This document shows, one piece after another, positions 54,752-63,454 of a stretch of 64,000 bases of DNA. Each line of letters opens with the position of its first letter. The first letter of the stretch is position 1. This DNA comes from Gaiellasilicea sp963765705 (GTDB taxonomy: Bacteria > Actinomycetota > Thermoleophilia > Gaiellales > Gaiellaceae). The DNA is taken from contig CAVXXJ010000011.1 of NCBI GenBank assembly GCA_963765705.1, forward strand, positions 124,001 through 188,000, in the 5' to 3' direction. The notes under the pieces were generated by a model. That model was not told the DNA's origin. It saw only the letters and a program-made list of their open reading frames with translations, and searched no databases. A program made the translations under genes and the position numbers.

Positions 54752-54846
54752 TCGGACAACCGCGAGAACCAGGGACAGTCCCTGACAACCAGCGTTGTCC
54801 CGACAACGAACGGAACCAGGGACAGTCCCTGGTTACTCCGGTTGTC
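54752..54846. repeat. REP-like nested palindromic element
   Basis: Two copies of ccagggacagtccctg (54769-54784 and 54816-54831; the second extends to a longer perfect palindrome) flank a third palindrome, cgttgtc-cc-gacaacg (54793-54808). Outer arms gacaaccg and cggttgtc enclose the lot. It fills the gap between two minus-strand genes. The core also occurs inside pabB at 41587. Confidence 0.75.
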
Positions 54847-54848
54847 GC

Positions 54849-55682
54849 TCAGCCGACGGTGATCAGGGCTGCGCCGACGAGGGCGCCCGCGACGCCGAGG
54901 CGCTGGGTCGCCGAGACGCGCTCGTGCAGGACGACCGCCGCGAGCACGACCGTCGTGACCGGGTAGAGCGCCGCCAGCACCGACACGATGCTGAGGTAGC
55001 CGCGAGTGGTCGCGAGTGAGAAGAGCATGTTCGCGCCGACGTCGCAGAGCCCGACAACGGCGAGCGCCGGCAGCGATGGCCGCCCCGGCCGGAGCGCCGC
55101 CCCGACCACGAGTGCGGCCACGAGCGCGAGCAACAACGACATGCCGCGGGCAGTCGCAACGGCATAGGGGACGCTCTCGTCCGCGGCGCGGTCTGCGAAG
55201 ACGAAGTAGAGCCCGAACCCGAGCGCGGCGAGGAGGGCGAGGCCGATGCCGTCCGCGCGCCCGCCGCCCTTGTGCGCCGGCTCGCGCGACGCGACGCCGA
55301 CGCCGGCGAGCGCGAGCAGGATCCCGATGATCTGGAGCGTGCCCGGCCGCTCACCCGAGCCGACGCCGACCGCGAACGGGATCACCGCCGCGATGGCCGA
55401 GATGGGCGCAACGATGCCCATCGCGCCGATCGCCATCCCGCGGTAGAGGGTGCCAATGCCCAGGCAGCCGCTCGCCCCCGCCGCCAGCCCGAACGCCGTC
55501 GCCGACCAGCCGGGAAAGCCCTCGCCCGAGGCGACGACCCACGCCAGCGCAGCTGCGAGCCCGAAGACCTGCGAGACCACGAGCACCGTCAGGACGTGCA
55601 GCGATCTCGATTTCAAGCCGCCGACGAAGTCGCCGAGCCCCCACGAGAGGCTCGCGCCGAGCGCCAGCGCGATTGCAAGCAC
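54849..55682 (-). CDS. EamA/DMT-family transporter
   Basis: 277 residues with ten hydrophobic helices in two EamA repeats (about 1-135 and 145-277). Recognisable pieces are SLSWGLGDFVGGL, GCLGIGTLYRGMAIGAMGIVAPISA, and LAALYPVTTVVLAAVVLHERVSATQRLGVAGAL. Drug/metabolite exporter type; the substrate is unknown. The GTG start overlaps the stop of the YhaM-like gene by 1 nt (TAGTG). Confidence 0.85.
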   Translation of the reverse strand: MLAIALALGASLSWGLGDFVGGLKSRSLHVLTVLVVSQVFGLAAALAWVVASGEGFPGWSATAFGLAAGASGCLGIGTLYRGMAIGAMGIVAPISAIAAVIPFAVGVGSGERPGTLQIIGILLALAGVGVASREPAHKGGGRADGIGLALLAALGFGLYFVFADRAADESVPYAVATARGMSLLLALVAALVVGAALRPGRPSLPALAVVGLCDVGANMLFSLATTRGYLSIVSVLAALYPVTTVVLAAVVLHERVSATQRLGVAGALVGAALITVG

Positions 55683-56509
55683 TAGTCGCCTACGGGTCTG
55701 GTCGCCGCGACCGCGTCGAGCTGGTTGGCGTGGTAGAGAACGGCCGCTTCGGCCGTCCGCGCGGCGTTGCGGTCGTGGTGGGAGGCGATCGCGTGCAGGA
55801 GCTCGGCACGCACCTCCGGGTCGAGCACCTCGGCCCGCTCCTCGACGAGCCGGAGGCCAAGATGGACGTGGCCGAGCAGTCGGCCCTCCTCCGTCGGCCG
55901 GAAGGCTGGACCCCGGCCCAGCTCGCGCACGCGCCCGACGTCGTGCAGGAGCGCCGCCGCGACCAGGAGATCGATGCGCAGCCGAGGGTGCAGCTGTGCG
56001 GTCTCACGCGCCAGCGTCGCGACGCCGACCGTGTGCTGGAGCAGCCCGCCCGCGTAGGAGTGGTGCGCCTCGGCGGCAGGGAGCTCCCGCAGCGCCTTCC
56101 GGATCTCGTCGTCGCCGAGGAAGCGCCCGACCACCGCAGCCAGGCCGGGATGCGTCAGCTCGGCGGCGATGAACTCGAGAAAGCCGTCGAGCTCGTCGGC
56201 GTCCCGTCGCATCCGCGGCGCGAGGTCGGCCGGATCTTCGTCGGCAGCTTCGACCGAACGGATCTCGAGCTGGAGGCGGTTGTCGAAGCTCTCGACGCGT
56301 CCGAGGATGCGCACGGCGTCGCCCTCGGCGAAGCGGCCGTCCAGCAGCTCGACGTCCTTCCAGATGCGCGCCTCGATCCTGCCCGTCGAGTCGACGAGCT
56401 CGAGCATCAGGTAGGGCGCGCCCTTTCGCGTCGTCCGCCGCTGCTTGCGGGCGACGGCGTAGACGCCTTCAACCGTGCGGTCGGCCGTCAGCTCGGCGAT
56501 CGTGCTCAC
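55682..56509 (-). CDS. YhaM-like OB-fold/HD-domain 3'-5' exoribonuclease
   Basis: 275 residues. An N-terminal OB fold (about 10-75; GAPYLMLELVDSTGRIEARIW) is followed by an HD domain (about 140-260) with AHHSYAGGLLQHTVGV, LLVAAALLHDVGRVREL (the HD pair), HVHLG and LLHAIASHHDRN. YhaM degrades RNA and DNA 3'-5' with Mn2+. Length and order suit that family, though other HD hydrolases look similar. Confidence 0.82.
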   Translation of the reverse strand: MSTIAELTADRTVEGVYAVARKQRRTTRKGAPYLMLELVDSTGRIEARIWKDVELLDGRFAEGDAVRILGRVESFDNRLQLEIRSVEAADEDPADLAPRMRRDADELDGFLEFIAAELTHPGLAAVVGRFLGDDEIRKALRELPAAEAHHSYAGGLLQHTVGVATLARETAQLHPRLRIDLLVAAALLHDVGRVRELGRGPAFRPTEEGRLLGHVHLGLRLVEERAEVLDPEVRAELLHAIASHHDRNAARTAEAAVLYHANQLDAVAATRPVGD

Positions 56510-56542
56510 GAGTCCAGTCTAGGCCGTTGCTAGGCTCGCCCG

Positions 56543-57568
56543 ATGGCCGTCGTCAAGCCCTTCCGCGCCCTCCGCTACGACGAGGCCGTAGCCGGGCCGC
56601 TCGAGACGCTGGTGGCGCCGCCGTACGACGTGATCTCGCCCGAGCAGCGCGAGGAGCTGCGTGCGCGCAGCCCGCACAACATCGTCCGGCTGACGCTGCC
56701 CGACTCCGAGGACGAGGCCGGACGCGAGCTCGGGGAGTGGCGCGCGCAGGGAGTTCTCGTCGAGGAGCCGCCGGCGGTCTGGGCGCTCGAGCAGGAGTAC
56801 GTCGGCCCGGACGGGATCTCCCGCAAGCGGTTCGGGATCGCCGCGTCGCTGAAGGTCGAGCCCTACGAGACCGGCACGGTGCTGCCGCACGAGCGCACAC
56901 ACCGCGGGCCGAAGGAAGGACGGCTGCGCCTGTTGCGGGCGACCCGTGTCCAGCTCGAGCCGATCTTCCTGCTCTACGACGGCCCGGCGCCCGTCGAGCG
57001 CCCCGACCGCGAGCCCGACCTCGAGGTCGAGGGCGCGAAGCTGTGGCGGATCGACGACCCGTCGGTCGTCCGCGCCTTTGACGACAAGCAGCTGCTGATC
57101 GCCGACGGGCATCACCGCTACGAGACCGCCGTCGCCTTCCACGAGGAGGAAGGGACGCCCGCGAGCGCGCAGATGCTCGTCGTCCTCGTCTCGACGAGCG
57201 ATCCCGGCCTCGAGATCTTTCCCACGCACCGGCTCTTCGCCGAGCCCAAGCACCTCGAGAGCGAGCAAAACGGCGGCGCAGAGGTGACCGAGATCACCCG
57301 CGACGGCTCGCGCGTCGTCCATGGCCCAGCGGGAATCCTCGCCGTCCAGTTCGTCGACTCCCTGGGTCACGACGGGATCTCGTACACGGCAGATGCGGCG
57401 GAGGCCGAGCGGCGCGTCCGCGACGGCGAAGCGGCGGTCGCATACCTGCTGCGGCCGACGCGGATCGAGGACGTCTTCGCCTACGCGCGCCGCGGCGAGG
57501 TGTTGCCGCAAAAGACAACATACTTCTTCCCGAAGCTGATCTCCGGCCTGCTCTTCCACCCACTGTGA
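56543..57568 (+). CDS. DUF1015 family protein
   Basis: 341 residues. Typical DUF1015 blocks: VKPFRALRYD, VAPPYDVISPEQR, LPHERTHRGPKEGRLRLLRA, LLIADGHHRYETAVAF, and the C-terminal LPQKTTYFFPKLISGLLFHPL. No experimentally defined function that I can name. It is followed with a GTGA overlap by the IMPase-like gene. Confidence 0.88.
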   Translation: MAVVKPFRALRYDEAVAGPLETLVAPPYDVISPEQREELRARSPHNIVRLTLPDSEDEAGRELGEWRAQGVLVEEPPAVWALEQEYVGPDGISRKRFGIAASLKVEPYETGTVLPHERTHRGPKEGRLRLLRATRVQLEPIFLLYDGPAPVERPDREPDLEVEGAKLWRIDDPSVVRAFDDKQLLIADGHHRYETAVAFHEEEGTPASAQMLVVLVSTSDPGLEIFPTHRLFAEPKHLESEQNGGAEVTEITRDGSRVVHGPAGILAVQFVDSLGHDGISYTADAAEAERRVRDGEAAVAYLLRPTRIEDVFAYARRGEVLPQKTTYFFPKLISGLLFHPL

Positions 57569-58365
57569 AGCCGTGGCTCGACGTCTGCCGCGACGCGGTG
57601 GGCGACATCAAGGCGGTCCTCGCGGAGCTGCCGACGCGCGTCGAGCGTGAGCCCGTCCTCGCGCAGGGCGAGGGCGGAGACGACACCACGGCGATCGACG
57701 CGGCCGCCGAGACCGCGGTCGTGCACCGGCTCGAGGCGCTGGACGAGAGCTTCACGCTCGTGTCGGAGGAGCTCGGCGAGCGCGTCTTCGGGAGCGGAAA
57801 GCCGTGGCTGGTCGTCTGCGACCCGATCGACGGCTCCCTGAACGCCAAGCGCGACATTCCCTTCTTCTCGCTCTCCCTGGCCGTCGCCGACGGCGGCACG
57901 ATGGGCGACGTCGTCTTCGGCTACGTCTACGACTTCGGCTCCGGCGAGGAGTGGACGGCCGAGCGCGGCGGCGGCGCCTTCCTCAACGGCGTCCGGCTCG
58001 GCGAAGTCCGACCCAAGGACACGATCGAGATCCTCTCGTTCGAGGCGACGACGACCGCCCAGGTCGCCGACAAGGCCGCCGCGATGGTCGGCACCGCGTA
58101 CCGGCTCCGGATCATGGGCTCACTCGCGCTCTCCCTCTGTCACCTCGCCGCCGGCCGCGTGGACGGGGTCTGCTCGCTCAAGCCGGCGCGGTCGGTCGAC
58201 ATCGCGGCCGGCCAGCTGCTCGTGCGGGAATGCGGGCTCGCGATCGAGCTCTTCGAGGAGCCGCCGTTCGAGGCCGCCCCGCTCGACTTGATCGGACGTT
58301 CACGCGTCGTCGCCGCCGGAACGACCGAGCTGTGCCGGACGCTGGAAAGCGCACTTACGGCGTAA
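57565..58365 (+). CDS. Inositol monophosphatase / FBPase-type sugar phosphatase
   Basis: 266 residues from GTG. Lithium-sensitive phosphatase motifs: DDTTAIDAAAE, EELGERVFG, the metal site VCDPIDGSLNAKRDIPFF, and the C-terminal SVDIAAGQLLVRECG, where WD is replaced by VD. Length and the SLN variant recall archaeal-type IMPase/FBPase. The substrate (inositol-1-P or fructose-1,6-bisP) is not decided. Confidence 0.85.
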   Translation: MKPWLDVCRDAVGDIKAVLAELPTRVEREPVLAQGEGGDDTTAIDAAAETAVVHRLEALDESFTLVSEELGERVFGSGKPWLVVCDPIDGSLNAKRDIPFFSLSLAVADGGTMGDVVFGYVYDFGSGEEWTAERGGGAFLNGVRLGEVRPKDTIEILSFEATTTAQVADKAAAMVGTAYRLRIMGSLALSLCHLAAGRVDGVCSLKPARSVDIAAGQLLVRECGLAIELFEEPPFEAAPLDLIGRSRVVAAGTTELCRTLESALTA

Positions 58366-58429
58366 GGTGGCTGCACCGACAATGAATCGACGGGGTTGGC
58401 GCCGAACAGTGCACTCAGGATGAAAGAGC

Positions 58430-58458
58430 TTCTGAATACCCCACCCGGTGACTAGACT
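58430..58458 (+). promoter_or_regulatory. Possible promoter of the response-regulator operon
   Basis: TTCTGA (58430-58435), a 17-nt spacer and TAGACT (58453-58458) in the 214-bp gap before the response regulator. It is a moderate match. The rest of the gap is G/C-rich with no clear structure. Confidence 0.4.
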
Positions 58459-58579
58459 GCTTGTGCGGGGCCCCGGCCCCGGCCCGCCGAGCGTGGCCCC
58501 AGTCACGCCCGCTCGGGTTGCGCCCGGACTCCACCGCCCCTCCCCTACGGTGGAAAGCACAGAGCGACAGCCCGAGCCG

Positions 58580-59008
58580 ATGACTCCGAAGACGATCCTC
58601 GTCTGCGACGACGACCCGAGCCTCCGCGAGCTCGTCCGCGCCGTGCTCGGGCCCCGCTACCTCTTCGTCGAGGCCGCGGACGGCACCGAGGCGCTGACAC
58701 TCGCACGAGAGCTCCGTCCCGATCTGATCGTGCTCGACGTGATGCTCCCCGGCCTGAGCGGGATCGAGGTGCTCGAGGCAATGCGGCTGGACGAAGAGCT
58801 CCGAACGTTGCCCGTGGTCGTGATCACCGCGTGGAGCCATGCCGAGGTCGAGGCCCACGTCGCAGGCGCCGATCGCTTCGTCTCGAAGCCCTTCGACCCG
58901 GACGACCTCAGCACCGCCGTCGAGGAGCTGCTGGTCGGCGTAGGCTCGACGGAGCCGACAGACGCGGAGGGGCCGGTTTTGCCGGACCCGGAGCGGGGAA
59001 GCAAGTGA
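58580..59008 (+). CDS. Single-domain response regulator
   Basis: 142 residues from ATG at 58580. Receiver domain only: acidic pocket VCDDDPSL, phospho-acceptor Asp in LIVLDVMLPG, Thr in VVVITAWS, Lys in VSKPFDPDD. No output domain, so it signals by protein contact. Its stop overlaps the kinase start (GTGA), so the kinase is the likely partner. Confidence 0.9.
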   Translation: MTPKTILVCDDDPSLRELVRAVLGPRYLFVEAADGTEALTLARELRPDLIVLDVMLPGLSGIEVLEAMRLDEELRTLPVVVITAWSHAEVEAHVAGADRFVSKPFDPDDLSTAVEELLVGVGSTEPTDAEGPVLPDPERGSK

Positions 59009-60525
59009 CGCTCGCCCGCCGGATGTGGCTTGCCAGCGCAGTGCTGGCGGTGCTCGTCGGAGCCGCGTTCACCGCCCTGATCGTTGCCGTCTCCGCCCAG
59101 CGCGAGGCGACCGAGCGCGAGGCACGCTCGAAGGACGTCACGGTCGCCTCGCTGCAGGTCGAGAAGCTCATCTCGGACGTCGAGTCGGGCTTCCTGGGCT
59201 TCACCGTCACGGGCCTCGAGAGCTCGCTCGAGCCGTACATGACCGCCAGTGCCGCGTTGCCCGCCCGTTTGGGGCGGCTCCAGACGGTCGTCTCGGACGA
59301 CCCCGATCAGCGGGCCAGGGTGCAGGCACTCGTGACGCTGATCCGGGCGTACGTGAACGACTTCGTAGCGCCGTTGATCCCGTTGCTGCGTGAGGAGCCC
59401 GACCTCAACGACGACTCCAGCCTGGCGCAGGCCGGCAAGGTGCAGACGGACGAGCTCCGGAGCCGCTTCCTGGACTTCCGTGCCCGCGAGAGGACGCTCG
59501 CAGCACAGGCCGCGTCCGATGCCGGACGGCGCACCGATCTCGCCGTGCTGGTCGGCGCCGTCTCGGTGCTGGCGTCGATGGCGCTGATTACGCTCTTCGG
59601 GATCGTGCTCGCCCGCTCGGTTGGACGCCCGATCCGCGCTGCGGCGTCGGGCGCGAACCGAATCGCGGGCGGGGAGCTCTCCCTGCGGCTGCCGCCGGAG
59701 GGACCCGGAGAGGTCGGCGAGCTGACACGGGCGTTCAACTCGATGGCGGAGCGGCTCCAGTGGGGCCGCAAGGAGCTGGAGGCGCAGAACGAGGAGCTAC
59801 GCGAGAGCGAGCGAATGAAGACCGAACTTGTGAACATCGTCTCCCACGAGCTCCGAACGCCGCTGGCAAGCGTGCTCGGCTTCACCGCGCTCCTGCTGAA
59901 GCGGGAATTCGACCCCCCGACCCGACGTCACTACCTCGGGATCGTCGACGTGCAGGCGAGGCGCCTCGCAGCGCTGCTGGAGGACTTCCTGGACGTGCAG
60001 CGGATCGAGCACGAGGGCGTCGACCTCGCCACCGAGCGGGTCGACCTCGCCCTGCTGCTGGACGAGCAGGCGCAGTTGTACGCGGCGCAGAGCCCCAAGC
60101 ACCGGCTCGAGGTGGAGCTCGCCGAGCGTCCGTTGACCGTGCGGGGCGATCCGAACCGCCTCGCGCAGGTGGTCGGGAATCTGCTCTCGAACGCGATCAA
60201 GTACTCGCCGGACGGGGGCACCGTCGAGCTGGTGGCCGCCCGCAGCGGCGAGGGAGTGAGGATCGCCGTCCGGGACGAGGGACGAGGGATCGCGGCCGAC
60301 CAGCAGAGCCGCATCTTCACCAAGTTCTTCCGCGGTGACGCGGGAGCGACCGGCATCACCGGCACAGGGCTCGGCCTCGCGGTCTCACGCGAGATCGTCG
60401 AGGCCCACGGCGGCACGATCGGCTTCGACACCGACCCGGGCGAGGGCACGACCTTCTGGCTCGAGCTGCCGGGTCCGAACGGCGAGCCGACGATGACGAA
60501 CGACGCGAAGGAGGCGGGGGGATGA
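59005..60525 (+). CDS. Sensor histidine kinase with CHASE3-like sensor and HAMP
   Basis: 506 residues from GTG at 59005. TM1 (about 8-30), a CHASE3-type helical sensor (about 31-170; SGFLGFTVTGLESSLEPY), TM2 (about 178-202), HAMP (about 203-255), HisKA with VSHELRTPLASVLG near 280, then HATPase with NLLSNAIKYSPDGG, RDEGRGIA and GTGLGLAVSREIVEAHGG. All catalytic boxes are intact. The input signal is unknown. Confidence 0.9.
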   Translation: MTLARRMWLASAVLAVLVGAAFTALIVAVSAQREATEREARSKDVTVASLQVEKLISDVESGFLGFTVTGLESSLEPYMTASAALPARLGRLQTVVSDDPDQRARVQALVTLIRAYVNDFVAPLIPLLREEPDLNDDSSLAQAGKVQTDELRSRFLDFRARERTLAAQAASDAGRRTDLAVLVGAVSVLASMALITLFGIVLARSVGRPIRAAASGANRIAGGELSLRLPPEGPGEVGELTRAFNSMAERLQWGRKELEAQNEELRESERMKTELVNIVSHELRTPLASVLGFTALLLKREFDPPTRRHYLGIVDVQARRLAALLEDFLDVQRIEHEGVDLATERVDLALLLDEQAQLYAAQSPKHRLEVELAERPLTVRGDPNRLAQVVGNLLSNAIKYSPDGGTVELVAARSGEGVRIAVRDEGRGIAADQQSRIFTKFFRGDAGATGITGTGLGLAVSREIVEAHGGTIGFDTDPGEGTTFWLELPGPNGEPTMTNDAKEAGG

Positions 60526-60986
60526 GCAAGAGATTCGGCTGGCTGCTGGCGGGCGCCGTCGCCGGCGTGCTGGTCGCAGCGCCATGGCAGAGCTCGTCGG
60601 CGGCGAGCACAGGCCCGGCGACGATCAGGATCACCGACCGTCAGCTCGCTGTGACCAGGGTCGACGTCGGCGCGGTCGGCACCTCTCCGGGCGACACCGA
60701 GATCGTGAGCGTAAGGCTGCTTCAACGTGGAACGAGAGATGTGATCGGCCACGGCGAGCTGGTGTGCACGTTCGTCGACAACGTCCGCTCGCGGGTGTGC
60801 CGGGGCACGTACGTCCTGCCGAAAGGTGAGCTGGTCGTCGGCGGGTCGATCCTGTACCGGCAGTTCTACGACCTCGCGGTGCTCGGCGGCACAGGCCTCT
60901 ACGACAATGCCCGCGGAACCCTGACCGTCACCCGGACGCACCGCAAGCCGGTGCGAGATCTCGTCGTCTTCAGGCTCGTCGGCTAG
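60522..60986 (+). CDS. Secreted dirigent/allene-oxide-cyclase-like barrel protein
   Basis: 154 residues, ATG overlapping the kinase stop. A signal peptide (FGWLLAGAVAGVLVAAPW) is followed by a beta-rich domain. GHGELVCTFVD, CRGTYVLPKGELVVGG and AVLGGTGLYDNARGTLTV are the pattern of the dirigent/AOC-like fold (the GGTGxYxxARG turn). Function unknown. Translational coupling to the two-component pair suggests a secreted accessory or output of that system. Confidence 0.72.
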   Translation: MSKRFGWLLAGAVAGVLVAAPWQSSSAASTGPATIRITDRQLAVTRVDVGAVGTSPGDTEIVSVRLLQRGTRDVIGHGELVCTFVDNVRSRVCRGTYVLPKGELVVGGSILYRQFYDLAVLGGTGLYDNARGTLTVTRTHRKPVRDLVVFRLVG

Positions 60987-61013
60987 GGGGACGCCGCGCG
61001 CTAGGCTCTGTTC

Positions 61014-62078
61014 ATGGCACCCGACCGCGACGAGATCCTCCGCGCGCTCGAGCGCGTGATCGATCCCGAGCTGCGAAAGCCCGTCACCGAGCTCGACATG
61101 GTCCGCGACGTCGTGATCGACGGTAACGCCGTCTCGGTCACGATTGCGCTCACCGTCGCCGGCTGCCCGCTGCGCAGCTCCTTCCAGGACCAGGTCGCCG
61201 AGCACGTCGGCTCGCTCCCCGATGTCGAGCGGGTCGAGCTCAGGTTCGACGTGATGAGCGCGGACGAGAAGGCCGCGCTGACGACGAAGCTCCGCGGCGG
61301 CCGGCCTGAGAAGTCGATCTCGCTCGACCCGCGAACGCGCGTGATCGCCGTCGCCAGCGGCAAGGGGGGCGTCGGCAAGTCATCGCTGACGGTCAATCTG
61401 GCTGCCGCGCTCGACGGTCTCGGTCAGCAGGTCGGCCTGATCGACGCGGACGTGTACGGCCATTCGCTGCCGCACATGCTCGGCGTCCACCAGCGGCCGA
61501 TCGTCGTCGACAAGATGATCGTGCCGCCCGTCCGCGGGAGGATGAAGTTCATCTCGATCGGCAGCTTCATGGACGACAACGCGCCGGTGATGTGGCGCGG
61601 GCCGATGCTCCATCGTGCGCTCGAGCAGTTCCTCTCAGACGTCCACTGGGGCGAGCTCGACACAGTGCTCATCGACATGCCTCCGGGAACGGGCGACATC
61701 GCGATCTCGCTGGGGCAGCTGCTGCCGCGCGCCGAGGTGCTCGTCGTGACGACGCCGCAGCCGCTCGCGCAGGAGGTGGCCGTGCGAGCCGCCGTGATGG
61801 CTCAGAAGACGGGCCAGAAGCTGCTCGGCGTGGTCGAGAACATGACCGGCGAGATGTTCGGCGCCGGCGGCGGCGCGAAGCTCGCCGACGAGCTCGGCGT
61901 GCCGCTGCTCGGCATCGTCCCGCTCGACGCAGCGCTGCGGGCGGCCGGAGACCTCGGCGTCCCGGTGGTGGAAGCGGATCCCGAATCGGACTCCGCCCGC
62001 GCGATCGTCTCGATCGCGGAAGCGCTCGCGTCGACGCGGCAGGCCGCGATCCGCAAGCCACTCACAGTCCTCTCGTAG
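61014..62078 (+). CDS. mrp: Mrp/ApbC-type iron-sulfur carrier P-loop ATPase
   Basis: 354 residues. An N-terminal MIP18/DUF59 domain (about 5-80; LERVIDPELRKPVTELDM, VAGCPLRSSF) is joined to a ParA/NBP35 ATPase (about 100-350; deviant Walker A ASGKGGVGKSSL, DADVYGHSLP, IDMPPGTGDIAISLGQ, VENMTGEMFGAGGG). It delivers Fe-S clusters to apo-proteins. Confidence 0.92.
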   Translation: MAPDRDEILRALERVIDPELRKPVTELDMVRDVVIDGNAVSVTIALTVAGCPLRSSFQDQVAEHVGSLPDVERVELRFDVMSADEKAALTTKLRGGRPEKSISLDPRTRVIAVASGKGGVGKSSLTVNLAAALDGLGQQVGLIDADVYGHSLPHMLGVHQRPIVVDKMIVPPVRGRMKFISIGSFMDDNAPVMWRGPMLHRALEQFLSDVHWGELDTVLIDMPPGTGDIAISLGQLLPRAEVLVVTTPQPLAQEVAVRAAVMAQKTGQKLLGVVENMTGEMFGAGGGAKLADELGVPLLGIVPLDAALRAAGDLGVPVVEADPESDSARAIVSIAEALASTRQAAIRKPLTVLS

Positions 62079-62083
62079 AACGA

Positions 62084-62109
62084 CGAAGGGCGCCCGGAGG
62101 CGCCCTTCG
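62084..62109. terminator. 11-bp hairpin between mrp and a converging gene
   Basis: cgaagggcgcc (62084-62094) and ggcgcccttcg (62099-62109) are perfect arms around cgga, a stable tetraloop class. It starts 5 nt after the mrp stop and probably serves both strands. Confidence 0.65.
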
Positions 62110-62129
62110 CAGCGACCGTGCCCTGAGTG

Positions 62130-62879
62130 CTAGCGGCGCTCGCGCACCTTGGCGAGCGTCCAGGCTCCGGCAACCTGAACGCAGGTCATCTCGACCTTGT
62201 CGCCCTTCTCGAGCTTCTTGACCTGGTCTGCCGACTTGACCGCGCAGGTCTGCGTGGCCGAGCCGTCCTTCGGCTTCACCGAGATCGACGTCGCGCTGAC
62301 CGCATCGACGTCGCCACGGACGATGAGATGAACGCTCGGCCGGGTGGACTCGGGCTTCTTGCACTCGGCCCGCTTCGCGAGCACCGCAGCATTCGCGCCG
62401 GTACCGGTGCCGAGCTGACCGTCTGTCAGTCCGCCGGTCTTGCTGAACGAGCCTGAGAGGCTCCCGAAGATCGCCCCGTCGCGGTGCCCGGCGCTGCCGC
62501 GCAGCCAGCCGTCGAGCTTGCCGTCGGAGTTGATCGCCGTGAAGGCGGCCTTCGAGCGGTCGTCGGCCGCGCCGATCCGCAGCGTGCCGTTGACCGTGCC
62601 GAGCTTGGTGGTCGTGTTGTAGACGCTGTGGACCCTCAGCTCGACCGGGCCGGCGAGATCCGGCGTCGTGCTCACCGAGGTACCGGTGTAGCGGCCGTCT
62701 GTGATCTCGATCGTCTGGGTGTCACACGTCAGCGTGCGAGTGCTCACGTGAACAGTGGTCGGCGCGGAGAGCGTGGCGCTCACCGGGCTGAGGTTGGTGG
62801 TGTGCCTGAGGGTCGCCACTGCGACGCTGCTCGCAACGAGCGCAGCCACTGCAGCGACGATGAAAATGGTCTTCTTCAT
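62130..62879 (-). CDS. Exported protein of unknown function, 249 aa
   Basis: ATG at 62879 after CGGAGGG. Signal peptide (TIFIVAAVAALVASSVAVA), then a beta-rich domain (about 45-150; CDTQTIEITDGRYTGTSVS, GTVNGTLRIG, GWLRGSAG, GSLSGSFSKTGGL). A C-terminal small domain (about 180-249) resembles a DUF5666/OB-like repeat (VDAVSATSISVKPKDGSA, KLEKGDKVEMTCVQV). Four Cys could form two disulfides. I do not recognise a family with confidence. Confidence 0.75.
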   Translation of the reverse strand: MKKTIFIVAAVAALVASSVAVATLRHTTNLSPVSATLSAPTTVHVSTRTLTCDTQTIEITDGRYTGTSVSTTPDLAGPVELRVHSVYNTTTKLGTVNGTLRIGAADDRSKAAFTAINSDGKLDGWLRGSAGHRDGAIFGSLSGSFSKTGGLTDGQLGTGTGANAAVLAKRAECKKPESTRPSVHLIVRGDVDAVSATSISVKPKDGSATQTCAVKSADQVKKLEKGDKVEMTCVQVAGAWTLAKVRERR

Positions 62880-63036
62880 GTTCTGGATCCCTCCGTTTGC
62901 GGGTGCACGGAATAAGACACCGCGCAGCCGCGGAATCCGTGAAGAAATCGTGAGGATTCCGTTTGGCTTTCTCGCGTCTGGACTCGAGCACCGGGGACAG
63001 CGAGTGACGCGTCGCTGCGACGACTACTGTTGGCGC

Positions 63037-63300
63037 GTGGCATCGGAAGGAACACGGCTCGTCGTCGGCGCGCTCCTGGCGCTGGCCGGTGCTCTCGCGC
63101 TCGGTCACGGAGTCTTCCGCCTGACCCGGGCGAAGCACGCGTCCGGCGAGCCGGTCGGCCGGCTGGAGCACCTCCTCACCGCACCCTTCTCGCCGCGCGC
63201 CAGCCTGACGCCACGTCGCGTCGAGTACACCGCAAGCTGGGTTCAGATCGTCGGCGGCTCGGTGATGGTGATCATGGGGCTCGCCATCGCGGCCGCGTAA
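63037..63300 (+). CDS. Small two-helix membrane protein, 87 aa
   Basis: GTG at 63037 opens a frame with helix 1 (LVVGALLALAGALALGHGVF, about 7-26), a polar middle with EHLLTAPFSPRASLTP, and helix 2 (WVQIVGGSVMVIMGLAIAA, near the C-terminus). Function unknown. The frame is open further upstream but lacks a convincing earlier start. Confidence 0.6.
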   Translation: MASEGTRLVVGALLALAGALALGHGVFRLTRAKHASGEPVGRLEHLLTAPFSPRASLTPRRVEYTASWVQIVGGSVMVIMGLAIAAA

Positions 63301-63328
63301 ACGCACGACAGGGCTTGTACGATGCGGC

Positions 63329-63400
63329 ATGAGCTTCTGGCAGCGCATGAAGGGCTTTCTGCGGAAGGTGATTCTGCGGCAGACCTCCATGTACGACTGA
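63329..63400 (+). CDS. Candidate 23-aa cationic amphipathic micropeptide
   Basis: ATG at 63329 to TGA at 63400. It begins MSFWQRMKGFLRKV and ends SMYD. Lys/Arg at positions 6, 8, 12, 13 and 17 line one helical face, with Trp, Phe, Leu and Ile on the other. No strong ribosome site is visible (GATGCGGC precedes). It may be real or a chance frame. Confidence 0.35.
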   Translation: MSFWQRMKGFLRKVILRQTSMYD

Positions 63401-63454
63401 CGTAGCCGGATCTCCACGTCCGGCCGGCTGCGCCGCGACCTCTAGACTCGAAGG

